A DNA stretch of 64,000 nt. Origin: Uloborus plumipes (Eukaryota; Arthropoda; Arachnida; Araneae; Uloboridae). Below the pieces are notes generated by a model. That model ran no database searches. It was given only the letters and a program-made list of their open reading frames with translations, and was not told the origin of the DNA. Position 1 is the stretch's first letter. Each line of letters begins with the position of its first letter. Where the stretch lies: NCBI GenBank assembly GCA_038373865.1, contig JAXGGA010005178.1, positions 1 through 64,000 of the forward strand, given 5' to 3'. A program made the position numbers and the translations under genes. This document shows, piece after piece, positions 36,200 to 48,099 of this stretch.

Positions 36200-37303
36200 A
36201 TTGTTGGACAGTTAAAAAAGAAAAACACAATTTAATGAATACCTATGGACATCAAGAACTATATTAACTTTCAAAAATTCTTCAAGCACTTGAAAATGAA
36301 TTTTTTTAGCAAGTCCAGGAAAATGGCTGATTGACAGGCACTCCTTATTTTTTTTAAGTTTAACCATTTCAAGATCGAATCTGCTAATTTTATTATTTTA
36401 TTCAGAATAAAAAAGTCTCTTTTTTTTTCACTTTCATTATCACTTTTTTCCAAAAAGTTCCAAAAGACAAGCATTTACTTGTTATGCAGCAGATAATGGC
36501 TTTAAGTTTTAAGACTTCGGTTATGACTCATGATGTTCAAACTTTTTTCAATGAATAGTACTAAAAATGAAGGATTAATATTCAAATAACAAAGCTTGCC
36601 TTTGCTTGAATCTTAATTCTTTATTTCTTGCTCTTTGAATTTCCTTTTAGCAGAAGGCATCTACAAGATCGCATACTTTTCGGAGCACGTGTCCGTCACC
36701 ATTTTTTTATGTAAGTTATGGATAATGGGAGTTATCTGGGAAATAAGTACTCCTTCTGTACTTTTCCTGGAACAGACACCACTGCCCTACAGGTAAAAAT
36801 ACTAGGAAGTATTCACCACCCTCCCTCTCTGAGAGTAAATTCTCAGAAGATCAAGAATAGGGCTTAAATGGGGAGGAATGAAACAATGATTTCTTTGGCT
36901 CCCCTTGCCCCCTCACGGATGACAGGACCTTTTTCTACATTGGAAAGAAAAGGGAAAACATGCTCTTTTACTGATAACACTTTCAATTCTTGGAATTTTA
37001 TTTATTCTCTTTGTCTGGGGATCTGATTGCCTTTTCTTCATGAGCCATTTTCAGGGTGCAATTCTGGGGACAAAGAATGCATGCACGTCTTTTCAATGGT
37101 CAAAAGAAATTGCCTCGATATCGCGATCGGCTATACGATGCTTGAGACATCTTGTTTTATATACTGGACGCAATTTTGCTATTTTTGAAAGGGCAGGGCG
37201 CAGTTTGAGGATTAAAACTAGGGCAGGGCGCATTTTGCCGATCTGAAAAAGGGCAGGGCGCTGCGCCCTTCAAAAACGGCCTAGCGGGAACACTACTCTG
37301 ATG

Positions 37304-37889
37304 CAACATTTCATCATTTTTCACCATTTATGCCAAGCGTCCCTTGTTAGGGACGGGCCCAAAAGGGGTCTGAATTTCCCCAAACTGAACATTTTAACCA
37401 AAAAATAGTGTTCAATGAGTACCTTGGTATGGTTTCAATTCGTTATTAACAGATTGCAGCACATAAGCATTGTAAAGTGCGTTCTGTAGCCGTTTTAATA
37501 TGATTTTTATCAAAAATGACATCGTTCACAATCTCACGAAAAAAAGCTAAGTTTTCAAAGTCATTCCCAGTTTATATTAATTGCTGATTTTATTTCTTTT
37601 TATAAAATGTCTTTTTAAATATTATTTCGGAGGCAGAAAAACATTTTAGTAAAAAAAGTATGGACCCTCAGGGGTCTATTGTAACTTTTAAGGGACGATT
37701 TTTCTTTCCTCAATAAAAAAAATATTTTTTAAATTATTTTTCCTGTCCATTAAACGCTTTGTAACCAGTATACAAAATATCTTTGGAAAAAAAAATGTCA
37801 GGCATTAATGGGTTAAACATTTCAAAACTAAATCATCAAACGTCAGTGAGAAATTACAAACCGCAATAAATTGTACATAGCAAAAAAAT
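37304..37889. other. AT-rich stretch, no gene
   Basis: Nothing recognised beyond simple A/T-rich sequence. Confidence 0.5.
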
Positions 37890-38186
37890 AAAACTTTTTG
37901 CAGTATAATACTGGCAGCGGAGGTTCCAATTTAAAACAGTAATAAACTAAAACTAGCAATTTCACAGTTTCTCACAGTCAAGTTAGCAACTTCAGTTTGT
38001 TGCCGTAAAATTTAGCTGCATTGTACCGTAAAAACAGCAGTATAACACTGGCAGCAGAGGTTCCAGTTTAAAACTGGAAAACGCACAGTAATGAACTGTA
38101 AAATTAGCAGTTTTTAGTTAATTACAATAAAATTAGCTGTAACAAACTGGAAAAACAACATTCATTTTTTACTGTGCAGGTCTTAA
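37890..38186. repeat. Second copy of the 7494-7694 MITE, internally duplicated
   Basis: It shares GCAGTATAATACTGGCAGC, GGTTCCAATTTAAAAC and AACAACATTCATTTTT with the 7.5-kb MITE. The segment containing TAACACTGGCAGCAGAGGTTCC is a second, tandem version of the left part. Confidence 0.7.
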
Positions 38187-38366
38187 CTCCTGTAGAAACA
38201 CTTGGATTTTTTTTTTTTTTTTCAGAAGCTCAATTCAAATAGCTAAACATGATTTTTATTCTTTGCCAACCGAAACGAGCCCCCCCCCCCCCCCAAGAGG
38301 GCTGGCACAGATCCACAAATGCTGTGAAATACTTCATCCAGATGAGAATGACCCCCCCCCCCCCCC

Positions 38367-39099
38367 CAGGGTTGATTGTGCTCCGGTATTTTACCAGATT
38401 TCCGGTATTTTCATGCTCAATTCTGGTGTTTTTATGTCCAAAAATAACGGAAATAAAATATTTTTAATTATGCTTTTATCTTCCTACCTCCGGTACTTTT
38501 TTGATTTTTCGAGTTTTTGGTGATTATACCAATAATTATTAATAATATTCATCGAATAGAAAGGTTAAAATACCATTATAATTTTTTTTACCCCTTTAAT
38601 GAATTATTTTATTTGCATCTTTTTTTGATTTTGATGCCTGCATTTTTAAAATCGCAATCGATTTACATCCGATATGAGAATCCAATTTTTCTTATTTCAG
38701 GATAAATCTAGTATCTAGATAAATTCTTTTCCATATTTTCAGTAACAAATGCAACTTTCATAATTTATAAATATTTTCGCACAACAAACAGTAATTCTGT
38801 TAGACTGATTTTTTCCTTAAAATATTTTTTGGAGATAATTTGTACAACGCCTTCTCATAAGTAACTTTATTACTCATTTACAATTTAATTAAATGCATGC
38901 ACAATATTTTGACTAAAAACTATTCGAACATATGAAATGTGACTTTTTTGTTTATGAAAGGCAATTAATTATTATATATGTATAATTATAAAATTAGGTG
39001 TGCTTAAATAATAGGGGCCTTAGTTTACCCCCTCCCCCACTTCTACATTTTCTCTTTAAAACTTTCAGGTATTTTTTCATGAACTCACAATCACCCCTG
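38367..39099. mobile_element. hAT-like element, copy 3 of the 8.65-kb family, inside poly-C
   Basis: Opposite orientation to the copies at 8.65 and 12.8 kb. It starts CAGGGTTGATTGTG and ends CACAATCACCCCTG. At least eight C flank both sides, consistent with an 8-bp duplication of CCCCCCCC, though low complexity weakens this. It shares TTTCCGGTATTTTC, GTAACTTTATTACTCATTTA and AATAGGGGCCTT with its relatives. Confidence 0.75.
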
Positions 39100-39405
39100 C
39101 CCCCCCCCCCAAAAAAAGACATTGCATAACAACCCCCCAATAGGATGGTCCAAAATTTCGAAGGTGAAAATTTTCTGAGTGCTATCCTCCCATTTGGTTC
39201 CAATGCATGAAAAAATAAATCAGACAAAATTTGTAAAACAATTCAACAATATTAAAAGGTGGCTCAATGCAGATGATGTTTGTATCATTGTGGAATAGAG
39301 CATGGCAAGTTACTCCTTCATTGAAATGTGCAGTGGCTGTCCAAAGGAAAAATAGTCCTAAGATTTTAGAATTTTAGGGAGTGTGTTTTTTAAAATGCCT
39401 GGATG

Positions 39406-39873
39406 CAGGGGTGCCCACAGGGGGGGGGGGGGGGGGATTATGGCACAAGTTGCGCCATCAAAATTTTTGAAGGGGATTTTTTAAAACTAATTTATTTATT
39501 TACTTATTTATTTAAATTATTTACTGATTTTTTTAATAAAAATTATTCATTAATTAATATTTTTAATTTAAATTAGTTCTTTTATTTCTTTATTATTATT
39601 ATTTATTTAGTGTATGTGAGTGTGATTGGAATGTCTGGAAGAGAAAAAAAGGGATTCTGTTCTACGCATAATTAGTACTTTTAGAAAATTGATAATAAAT
39701 AAAAAAAAAAATAATAATATTTAAAAAAATAAATATTAAAAATAAATACTATTTTAAAAAATAAATAAAATAAAAAAGAGAGGTAGAAATAAAAATAAAA
39801 AGCACAAGAGGGTTGTGAAAATTTTTTGGGGTGGAATTTGCGCCACTGAGCTTGGGGGGGATGGGCACCCCTG
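39406..39873. mobile_element. hAT MITE with CAGGGGTGCCCA ends, perfect TSD
   Basis: It begins CAGGGGTGCCCAC and ends GATGGGCACCCCTG. CCTGGATG flanks both sides (39398-39405 and 39874-39881). Interior is A/T-rich with a long G run at about 39421-39437. Confidence 0.95.
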
Positions 39874-39881
39874 CCTGGATG

Positions 39882-40787
39882 GAAAGTAATGAGGACTTGC
39901 TTAGGAATGAAGAATAGTAAATGAATTTAGCTATGTCACCTCTTATTATACGGCGTTTAAGTAATTTAAATTTAAAATTGTACAAAGAACCAGTACAGGC
40001 CATCTACATTCTTTTATAATGAAACTTCAGTTTATTTTTCTCTACTTTGGCGAAAAAAGAATAAAACATCAAATTTAATACTGAAAGTATCAACCTAAAT
40101 TTAATAATTTTCCAGTGATACATGGAGAAAATTTTATACGTATTCTAAGTATACGTTCAGAGTTAGATTTGATGATTTTTAGGATGAATATTTAAAAAAA
40201 AAATGCTGACCTTTTTCAAATTCTTTATTTCTCTGCAAGACACTACTTGTTATCCTTCTGATATCCAAATCAGAATTACTGAACTTTTGCATTAGTAATC
40301 AAATGTAAGAGCTTACTTCAACAGAAAGTCACCCATGTTGTATAAAAATTTGTAACAATTTTTTTTCACATTTACACACTTTAGCCGTCTGATGCTATTG
40401 TAGATTTGGTTCAAAATAGGCTTCGAGACAAATATTTTTTGTTATGAATGCAGAAAAATCTAAATACTGTTGAATATTAATTGATAGCAGTTAAAACACT
40501 TAAACTTCTTAGGATTCTCAAGAACTAATCCTAAAATTAAAGACTTGGTAAAAAAGATAGACTCATAAATCACATTAAGTACAGACTGTTTAACTTTAGA
40601 ATGGAATGTTTAATGCTATTTGTTTCTTTTTTAAGCATAAGCCAACTGACAGAACTTACAAAAGTGTTTTTAACGATAACTCTTAAGTTCGGGCTTGTTT
40701 TATCTTTATTATCATTTAGATTTCAATTACTCAGATTTACGAGAAAAAATGTTTCATTTGAGTACGAATTACATAGTCGGTCAACCT
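39882..40787. other. AT-rich stretch, no gene
   Basis: Nothing recognised. Confidence 0.5.
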
Positions 40788-41070
40788 AAAATCTGCAATA
40801 CACCACCAGCGCGTTCATTTCGATCCATGGACTGCAGTTTCGTGCTTGTTATGCACTCATCAGCATGGAATAGCAATTAAACCAGCTGGTGGCAAAACTC
40901 CTCTTATGCAGCAAAGAGAGCCAACAAAAACTGGTAACTAATGTGAAGTTAGAACACCAGCAGGTTTCTGCCTTAGCACTGGCTTAGGAGCGGTTATTTA
41001 CTGCTTTATACCTGAGCTTTGTCTCAAAATTTTCAAGTTGTACTGTACTAAATGCGGTTGCTGGTGTCAG
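40788..41070 (-). repeat. Hammerhead-bearing interspersed repeat, copy A
   Basis: Read on the minus strand it has a module like ACCGCTCCTAAGCCAGTGCT and AAGGCAGAAAC bounded by inverted CCAGCA/TGCTGG words, then AAGAGGAGTTTTGCC, then the ribozyme. Copies C and D share the order module, spacer, ribozyme. No protein. Confidence 0.8.
40803..40892 (-). ncRNA. Type I hammerhead ribozyme motif, intact core
   Basis: On the minus strand: inner stem I TCCATG (complement of 40864-40869), core CTGATGA (40857-40863), stem II GTGC/GCAC with a 7-nt loop, core GAAA (40838-40841), minimal palindromic stem III CTGCAG, cleavage triplet GTC (40830-40832), then CATGGA closing stem I. An outer stem I of 8 bp, CCACCAGC/GCTGGTGG, lies beyond an internal loop. 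Every invariant core nucleotide is present. The predicted cut is after the C at 40830. Such short-stem-III motifs are known in Penelope-like elements and animal retrozymes, and are thought to work best as dimers. Confidence 0.85.
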
Positions 41071-43440
41071 CGGCGTACGCAGACAAATCATTTCGGGGTG
41101 GGGGGCTAAGCGCACACTCTGTGAGAGGAGGGGGCGGGGCACTTCATAAGATGCAGCTAAAAAATGTTTCTAATTTCTGATGTCAATGCTAATTTCAAAT
41201 GAAAAAGTACAAAAGTGAAGCGTTTTGATGCAAAAAGAAAATGTTAAAATTTAAATTTGAAAAATTATCTTTATTAAAGAAGGAATTCCTGAAGCAAGTG
41301 CATGCAATATTTTTGTATTATTTTACTATTTATTTTACTATATTCCTAATATTGGTTTCCAACCACACATGTGTTGAAATTAATTTAACAGAATTAGATG
41401 AATGAACAAGAATTAATCATTGTTTCTGAAACATATTTGGAGAAAATGTCAACAAAAGTGAAATATTGGATAATTGATTGATTGTTAAAAATTTGCAGAG
41501 AAACATTATACATTTTCCACTTAAAACGGGATAGTTTAAGATTAGTAGATTACTAAGAACACTAGCAGATATAAGCTGAGTTCAAAAAATTTTTAAAAAC
41601 TAAAATTGTGAGAAAAAAAAAGATCTATAAGTAAAATGTCAGAGGTACACATCTTTCCAAATTCCTTAATTTGTTTCATCTTCACTTGAAAAAACTAAAT
41701 ATAAAATTCAACCATAAGGCATTTAACAAAATAAATGCAACAGGTATTTTTTAAGTTTAAAAATATATATATATATATAAAACCTTTATAAGTTGCAAGG
41801 CTTCACGTTTTTTTTAAATTTTATTTTATGATTCTTTTAGCTATAAAAGAATACTTATATAAAGAACATTTAGCTGGTAAAAACATGGGCTTAGATTCTT
41901 TGAGACAGATGTCAGTCGTGTTAATTTGGGGGGGGGGGGGTAGAAGAGTGCAATTTTTGTAATTCCAACGACAAATATTGATAGCGAATACATTTTTTTT
42001 GAGATATAAGAACTTGATCTTCGGAAAGCGTGTTTTTCAACTACAAGAATATCAAAATGTGTTTCAAAATGCAATGCAATTCGGATGCATGTGTATTCTG
42101 TGACGTGGACCAATGGCTGGGCTTTTTTTGTCATGCGATTGTTTACAAAAATCTCCTTTTTTAATTGCTTCTCACGCTCAAGTAAATGATTTTTTGGAAT
42201 TTTAATGGAAATTTTCAGTATCACCATCATTGATTCTATGAAATAACAGCAATTTAATCATATTTTATGACATAGTGCATGTTCCCTATTGAATCAGTGG
42301 TTAATAGAAGCAGCTGCTTCGATGATTGAGACAAGGGAATAGCTTGATATTGGATACTATGATATTATTTGTAGTTTCTGGTTTCATGATGCTCCCTGAA
42401 ATAAGTTGATCATCACACTGTTTGATTAACGGTCGCTCAGTGAGTCACATTAGCCCAATTTATTATATCATAGTCGCTACAAATTTGAACTTAGGAATTT
42501 CAAATGTACAAATAATATGCCTTGACGGTTTCTTTGCATTTAAAATTCTGTGCAATGCCAAAACTTGAATGTCCTGCCTATCATCAGCTCGAACATAGCA
42601 ATAAGAATATTTTCGGTAAGTCCAAAATATCCGTTTCGTTGAATTACTAAGTCGATGACCGCTTTTAATGAGTCTGGTAAATACCGTGACAACATTATGG
42701 TGTTATGCAAATGCTTAGCCCTGAAGATACATAATGGCTGACTCTTAATTGAAAATCACATAGGTGCATAGACTTTAATTATGAATGATGCTAGAATCAC
42801 TAAATTTTCAGAAGTTGCAGTCAGGGTTGTCATTTTATCCACTTTTTTGCAAAAAGTCCGGGACGTCGGAAGAAATGAACAAAATTTGAGAAAATGGAAG
42901 AAATGAAGAAAAAAAAAACACTTTTTCATACGTTTGATGCATAAAAATGTTATGCTGTACAGTTAGTATCTCTCTTGCATTACCTATTTCCCAAAATAGA
43001 ATGATGGTATCATACAAAAAAAAAAAAAAAAAGAATGGCAACTAACCCATTGATTTTTAACTAATTTCAGTTATAAGAAATAAAATTTAACATAGTGAAT
43101 AAACTATTGAGTGTAATTACATTATAGAGTAGACAAATAGAAAAAAAAAGTTTTTCTTTAATATATATTTTTAAAAAGCAATTAAAGAGTATTCTAGCAC
43201 CTTAGTTATTTATTTAACACATTACAATCCCTTAAAAAGTAAACTTTATATGATATTTTCTCTATATAAATTATATGATTAAATTTTGTTTGAATTAAAT
43301 ACACATATAAATGTATATTATTTGTTTTTGAAAATACATTAGATGCTACAATAAAAATTGGTTTAATTTTGATTCAAAGACTAAATTAAAACTGGACAAT
43401 CTAAATATTAAACAAGAACCTGAACTAAAACAAAAAGTGC
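41071..43440. other. AT-rich stretch, no gene recognised
   Basis: It contains a CGGCGTACGCAG start near 41080 like a hAT terminus, with no partner found, a TA microsatellite near 41765, a G run near 41930, and at 42826-43046 a poor inverted pair (CAGGGTTGTCATT and AATGGCAACTA). A minus-strand frame at 41841-42230 has no recognisable domain. Confidence 0.45.
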
Positions 43441-43782
43441 ATGTCAAACAGTTTTGGTTACATTACATCATACATGTTACATCCAAAATACATGGGTCAT
43501 GGACTTACAAGTGACCAAAAAGAAATAGCAAGGAATCGGGTGAATGACATTGATAAAAATCTCTTGCCAGTGATCGTTAAATTTTCTATTAAAGCATCTC
43601 CATTTCCACCAACCTATTTTTCTGAGGCGATCATAAATAATCTATCACCAGCAGAATGGTGGGAATCGCTGAACAGATACGGTGACTTAGAAAGTATTTC
43701 TAGTTTTGCACGACAACTTTTTCACTGTGTAGCCTCATCAGGAAGCATTGAACATATTTTTTCAAATTTTGGCATGATATAA
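43441..43782 (+). pseudogene. Fragment of a hAT transposase, C-terminal dimerisation region
   Basis: 113 codons resemble the end of a hAT transposase: YMLHPKYMGHGLTSDQ, a tract with SPAEWWESL, then LFHCVASSGSIEHIFSNFG, which matches the hAT dimerisation signature ending ASSA-SERxFS-FG. The N-terminal zinc finger and catalytic core are absent upstream, and no matching terminal repeats were found, so this is a fossil. It is from a different hAT lineage than the 710-1740 fossil. Confidence 0.75.
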
Positions 43783-44528
43783 AGCATTATTTTCTTTTTT
43801 TTTAAGTCATGAAATGCTACAAATTACAAAAATTAGAAGTTTTTTTTGTTCTTTGTCTGTAGCTTTTCCAAAACTTGGGCAATCACATCATGTGAGATAT
43901 TATTAATAAGAAAATAATGAAAAACCAAAAGACATTTTTTTCAAATGATTGTGTTTCAGATTTGAATCTTTTTACATCCAACAATACAATGCAGCAGGGG
44001 TGATAGTGACTCAACATCAAAAACAAATGAAAGTAAAAGATGAAATGTAATGAAGCCTGAAATTTTTCTAATGCTCTGTGTTTCATTTGCAGGGATGCCC
44101 TTAATGCAGAGAAGGATAGTGCAGATTGCATCGTAGAAATTTTTGGAGTCATGTTTTTGAGAAGATTTTTTTTTTCTTTCTGGAGGGGCATTCACATCAT
44201 TCGCAAATGTTAATGGAATCAACATAAAGCAAATAGGAAGATAAATATTTTATACTCATTTAACTTGTTTAAGAAAATCAGGACTTCAAGTCTCATGAAT
44301 GCAAAAGGAAACTGTTTGAAAATTAAAATTTCTGTCATGTTAAAGACCGTAACCTAGATAGTGAAAAAAAACTTTCTCCCTAATACAAAAATGAATATGT
44401 GTAACATCCATCTTGTTTTCCTCCTATTCTTCTTCCCATGACTCGTTTAGCACTTGCTAAGCAGGAAAGGGAGAAAATGAACTAAAGTTAAATCACGGAA
44501 AAGCATTCTGTGAAACCCTGAATACTTG
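43783..44528. other. AT-rich stretch, no gene
   Basis: CAGGGGTGATAGTGACTC near 43995 resembles a hAT terminus, possibly of the fossil just upstream, but the other end was not found. Nothing else is recognised. Confidence 0.45.
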
Positions 44529-44834
44529 CAATACACCGCCAACTCGACCATTTCGATCCATGGACAGCTATTTCGAGCTTATTCTGCTCTCATCAGCATG
44601 GAATACGAAATTAGTCGAGTTGGAGGCAAAAAATCCTCTTATATAACAAAGAGAGCCAAAAAAATCTAATAGCTAATGTGAAATTAGAAATACCAGCAAG
44701 CGACCGCACTTAGTACGGTACAACTTGTAAATTTTTAGGGCAGAGCGCAAGGTATAAAGCAGTGAGTAACCGCCCCTAAGCAAGGGCTAAGGCAGAAACA
44801 TACAATACACCGCCAACTCGACCATTTCGATCCA
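44529..44834 (-). repeat. Hammerhead repeat, copy B, with truncated second unit
   Basis: On the minus strand a second, partial unit begins at 44834 with TGGATCGAAATGGTCGAGTT, and the same sequence recurs after the full ribozyme at 44529-44560. The repeat period is about 274 bp. The homology of the partial unit starts within about 2 nt of the predicted ribozyme cut. The GTAACCGCCCCTAAGC module lies in opposite orientation compared with copies A, C and D. Confidence 0.8.
44539..44623 (-). ncRNA. Type I hammerhead ribozyme motif, slightly altered stem III
   Basis: Minus strand: inner stem I TCCATG/CATGGA, core CTGATGA (44590-44596), stem II GAGC/GCTC with a 7-nt loop, GAAA (44571-44574), then TAGCTG and GTC. 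Outer stem I is 10 bp, CCAACTCGAC/GTCGAGTTGG. In stem III the usual C-G pair is replaced by U-G, which could weaken activity. All other core bases are kept. Confidence 0.75.
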
Positions 44835-45237
44835 CTTATTTGGAAAACCCTGAAATCAGGGGTAGCCCCTGAAAACTACCACCCCTGCAATGCAGATAAA
44901 TAATTTGAGGTAATCTAGGTGAGATTGCTTTTGCCACATTGATAGGAGAATAACCACTGCTTGCTCGTGAAAAGTTTTTGAATTAAACTGCAACTTATGG
45001 CACATAAAGTCAGTTTCCATGTCCAGTCCATTTTTCTCACTATTGTGACTTTATGTCTGTTAATGCTGTGAATATAGATTCCCAGGCATATAAGGGTAAA
45101 AACTCCACCAAAAAGATTTACAAAATCAAATGCGTGCAAACACATTTATACTTCAAAAAATTGAATGAATCAAAGTTACTTTTACTTTTTTACTTCATTT
45201 TTAGAATACGTCCAAGTTTCTCTTGAGATTCTCCTAA
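44835..45237. other. Non-coding stretch, nothing recognised
   Basis: No gene or element is recognised between the hammerhead repeat and the next transposon. Confidence 0.5.
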
Positions 45238-45434
45238 GGGTCAATCCATGCAAAATCATACAGGAAAAGAAAACAATGTTGCTCACTATTTTTGATTTTT
45301 AAAACTTTTTGTCTGTTAATTCTACTGTTATATTGGGAACCTGAAACAATGGTTTAAAAATTTTTAAACCTTCAGACTTTTTTTTGGCAAACACTTTTCA
45401 GTAGCTGTGGAAGCATCTTTTCATGAAAAGAGTA

Positions 45435-46569
45435 CCGTATTTTCGGGTAGATAAGCAGCGGCTTATACGTGTTTAGAAGCTGAATTTTAACTCCTGCCAT
45501 GGCAGCTAATACGATGTAAAAGATTTTTTTTTTTTTGTCTTTCTTTGTTTTTGTTTTTTCAAAGTTCATTTTATGCTTAGTTATTACTTAAAAACAAAAC
45601 AAATTAGAGTCTGACATGGAAAACCACAACTGCAACACCCTTGAAAAGATCTATTTTGGAAAGGGTGATAGCATTTCTGCTTATTCAGATGTTATTTTAT
45701 TCTCCTAGATCCCATAAGGAAGTGGAATAAATTAAGAAAAAAAAACATCAACCATAACCAACCTGTCTAATACACAAACCCAAACAAAAAACAAATAACT
45801 TAAAAAAACGCCCCCGCCACTGCTGTGAGGATGGGAAGTAGGGTTGCAGTAGAAACCAACCAGAGCAGAACCAACGCCTCCTAAATACTAAATGCCTATA
45901 ACACTTGCTTCGTTACCGTCTAGATGGGTTCCACTTTAAATGCCACCTTGTGCAATCCGATAATATCTATTTTTTGATTGGTTAATTTTTAAATTTAAAT
46001 TCAGAAATGAACCAATCATTGATTTTTTGAAGAACTCCGGTAGATGGCAGTGTATCGTGATCCAAGGGCATTTTGCAGCTATTGCCGATGAATCCAAACA
46101 ATATTCGAAATAAATTTTTTAATTGGTTGATTTTTAAATTAAATTTAGAAATGAACCAATCATTAATTTCTCTTTCTCGAAGAACTCTGGTAGATCGCAG
46201 TGTATCGTGAACCAAGGATGAAATTTTGCTCTGTGCTAAAAACCAGAAAGTTACAGGCATTTAGTATTTAGGAGGCGTTGGTAGAACAGGGTTACTATAA
46301 GTTGCAGTTGTCGCTAAAATGTTGCAACGTTTTATTTTATCTATGATATTAAAACACTGTTTTTAAATCAATGTTACTAATTCTTTGTCATTGTTTTTGA
46401 ACAATGTCAATACCAATATACAACGTAGGTGTAGGTTCTTGCAGATTGAATTCGTGACAAAGTTTTATGCAGCTTATACGCCGATGCGGAGTATCTGATG
46501 AAACATTTTTTTCTCCTGAATTTTGCAAAGTACGTATACGGTGGTGCGGCTTATCTACCCGAAAATACG
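45435..46569. mobile_element. Tc1/mariner-like non-autonomous element nested in the left arm
   Basis: It begins CCGTATTTTCGGGTAGATAA and ends TTATCTACCCGAAAATACG, flanked by TA on both sides. Comparison with the intact right arm of the host transposon (CATGAAAAGTACTTTACG) gives the empty site, allowing for a 2-bp difference. No transposase is recognised. Confidence 0.8.
45870..46285. repeat. Inverted-repeat element nested within the mariner-like element
   Basis: The ends ACCAACGCCTCCTAAATACT and AGTATTTAGGAGGCGTTGGT are perfect complements. Inside, a unit of about 120 bp containing AATGAACCAATCATT, GAAGAACTC and GCAGTGTATCGTG is present twice. AGAAC occurs on both flanks, a possible but unproven target duplication. 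Confidence 0.78.
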
Positions 46570-47388
46570 TACTTTACGAAGATGCTTACAACTTTTTTTA
46601 TTTATGAATATATCAACATGATTTAAAAACCATTTGATTGAGCAGAAAATGACCTGAATTTCTAATAATAGTTATTTTTCTGACAATTTTTAACAAACTT
46701 GAGAAAAATTGGCTTAAAAATAGGATTTTCTGCGTGAAATTTTACATTTTTAGCATAAAAATATAAGTAGAAGGGAGTAAGACTCGACCTTACTTTTTTT
46801 TCCATTCAATATTATCTCATAGGACTATTCCCAGAAATAGTATGAATCATTTGAAGACAGTCTTTTTTATGTAATTACTCAAACTTGGCATCTTGGAGAA
46901 AAAATGCTAGATTTAAGTCTTAGTATCTCAAAAAGAACTGAATTAAAAATCTATCAAAATTTAACTGGATAACCTTCTTATAGTAGTTAACATGTAGCAA
47001 AAACGTTATGAGTGATCTCTTGGTAGTTTTAGAAATATGGAGCCCGAAGTTGTCTGAAAAATTGCATTTATTTTCATGCCAAGAAATCATCATCTTGCAA
47101 AATTTATTCTCTCATAATATTAGATGCATTTTTTGTGGTACAAACTAACATTTTCACAAAAATATATAATATTAAAATTTACTTTCCATTTACAAAAAAA
47201 AAATTCAGGAAATATATTGTAAAGTTTACAAGTGTTGACTGAGATACATAAGAACAAATTTCTAAACAAATTCCTGAAAACTGGTACAAACACAGCGCAA
47301 CAAACACATCTTAACTTTTGAACAGAAACTATTAAGAAGAATGAGAGCATCTTTTTTTTTTGTTTGTTTTATATTGTTTACTATTAAG

Positions 47389-48099
47389 TAGGGATGCACC
47401 GATAAGCAAATTGGCCGATTACCGATTAATCGGCTGAGCCGATCAATGATAAGGATATTTGTTTTTCTACTACCAATTTTACCATCACTGCTTTTTATCT
47501 CTTATAAAATTACAAGTTTAGAAACAGTAAGTAATTTATTTCTGGGAGGAGATTTTTTTTCCATTTTCCTAGTTTTCACAAAATAATTTCAATATTTTAT
47601 CAAATTTCTTAGAACCAATTTTCATATCAGTGTCAATAATATTATTAACACATTGTTAGTTATGTTAATTGGAAATAAAATTTGTAAAAAAAAAGGGGGG
47701 GAGGGGGAGTGTGTGGTAAACTCTCCAATTTAGGAGTACTTTTAATATTTTAGTAATTAGTAGCAATACTTTTATTCTTTGAAAATTAGAGGTTATATGA
47801 AAGCACTGTGCTAAGGAGAAAACTACCGCCACATGAAAAATGTTGCATCATCTTCTATGTATATTTATTCAAAGTAGGAGAATTAATTTAAAAAAAACTT
47901 TTTTCAACTGTGAGGATTATTATTACTGTTAATAAAATTATTCATCATAGTTTCCTAGTGAAGGTATACTTTGAAAAATAATATTTGAAAAATATTTTTT
48001 CGGCCGATTAATCTGCCCGATTTTGCCGATTATTAATAATCGGCAAAGTGGCCGATTATGCCGGTTAATCGGTACTGCCGATTAATCGGTGCATCCCTA
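47389..48099. mobile_element. hAT MITE, TAGGGATGCACCGA family, perfect 8-bp TSD
   Basis: It starts TAGGGATGCACCGATAAG and ends TCGGTGCATCCCTA. CTATTAAG flanks both sides (47381-47388 and 48100-48107). Both ends carry clusters of GGCCGATTA-like words. It lies between the arms of the long-TIR transposon. A very close copy is at 56143-56825. Confidence 0.96.

Larger units (their letters stand above)
28950..37295. mobile_element. Large hAT-like element (8.3 kb with nested insertions), perfect TSD
   Basis: It starts TAGTGTTCACTCTAGAGG and ends GGCCTAGCGGGAACACTA; the outer 8 bases are perfectly complementary and the next 8 partly so. CTCTGATG flanks both sides (28942-28949 and 37296-37303). GGGCAGGG words occur close to both ends. 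It contains a second hAT-like element at 31530-36199, so its own length is about 3.7 kb. No transposase was recognised. Between 29719 and 31529 are CTTGGCGG-rich repeats and a GGGACGCTCCCGCGTCCC hairpin near 30747. Confidence 0.85.

Noticed and set aside
36651..36714. Exon-like segment between CCTTTTAG and GTAAGTT
   Set aside because: It translates to AEGIYKIAYFSEHVSV but matches nothing I recognise and lies inside a hAT-like element.
41841..42230. Minus-strand frame of 129 codons
   Set aside because: No family motif, and it crosses a poly-C run. The plus strand gave a Cys-rich stretch near 42040-42140 that also could not be tied to a family.
42826..43046. CAGGGTTGTCATT ... AATGGCAACTAACCC as a MITE
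   Set aside because: The ends differ in several positions and no target duplication is present.
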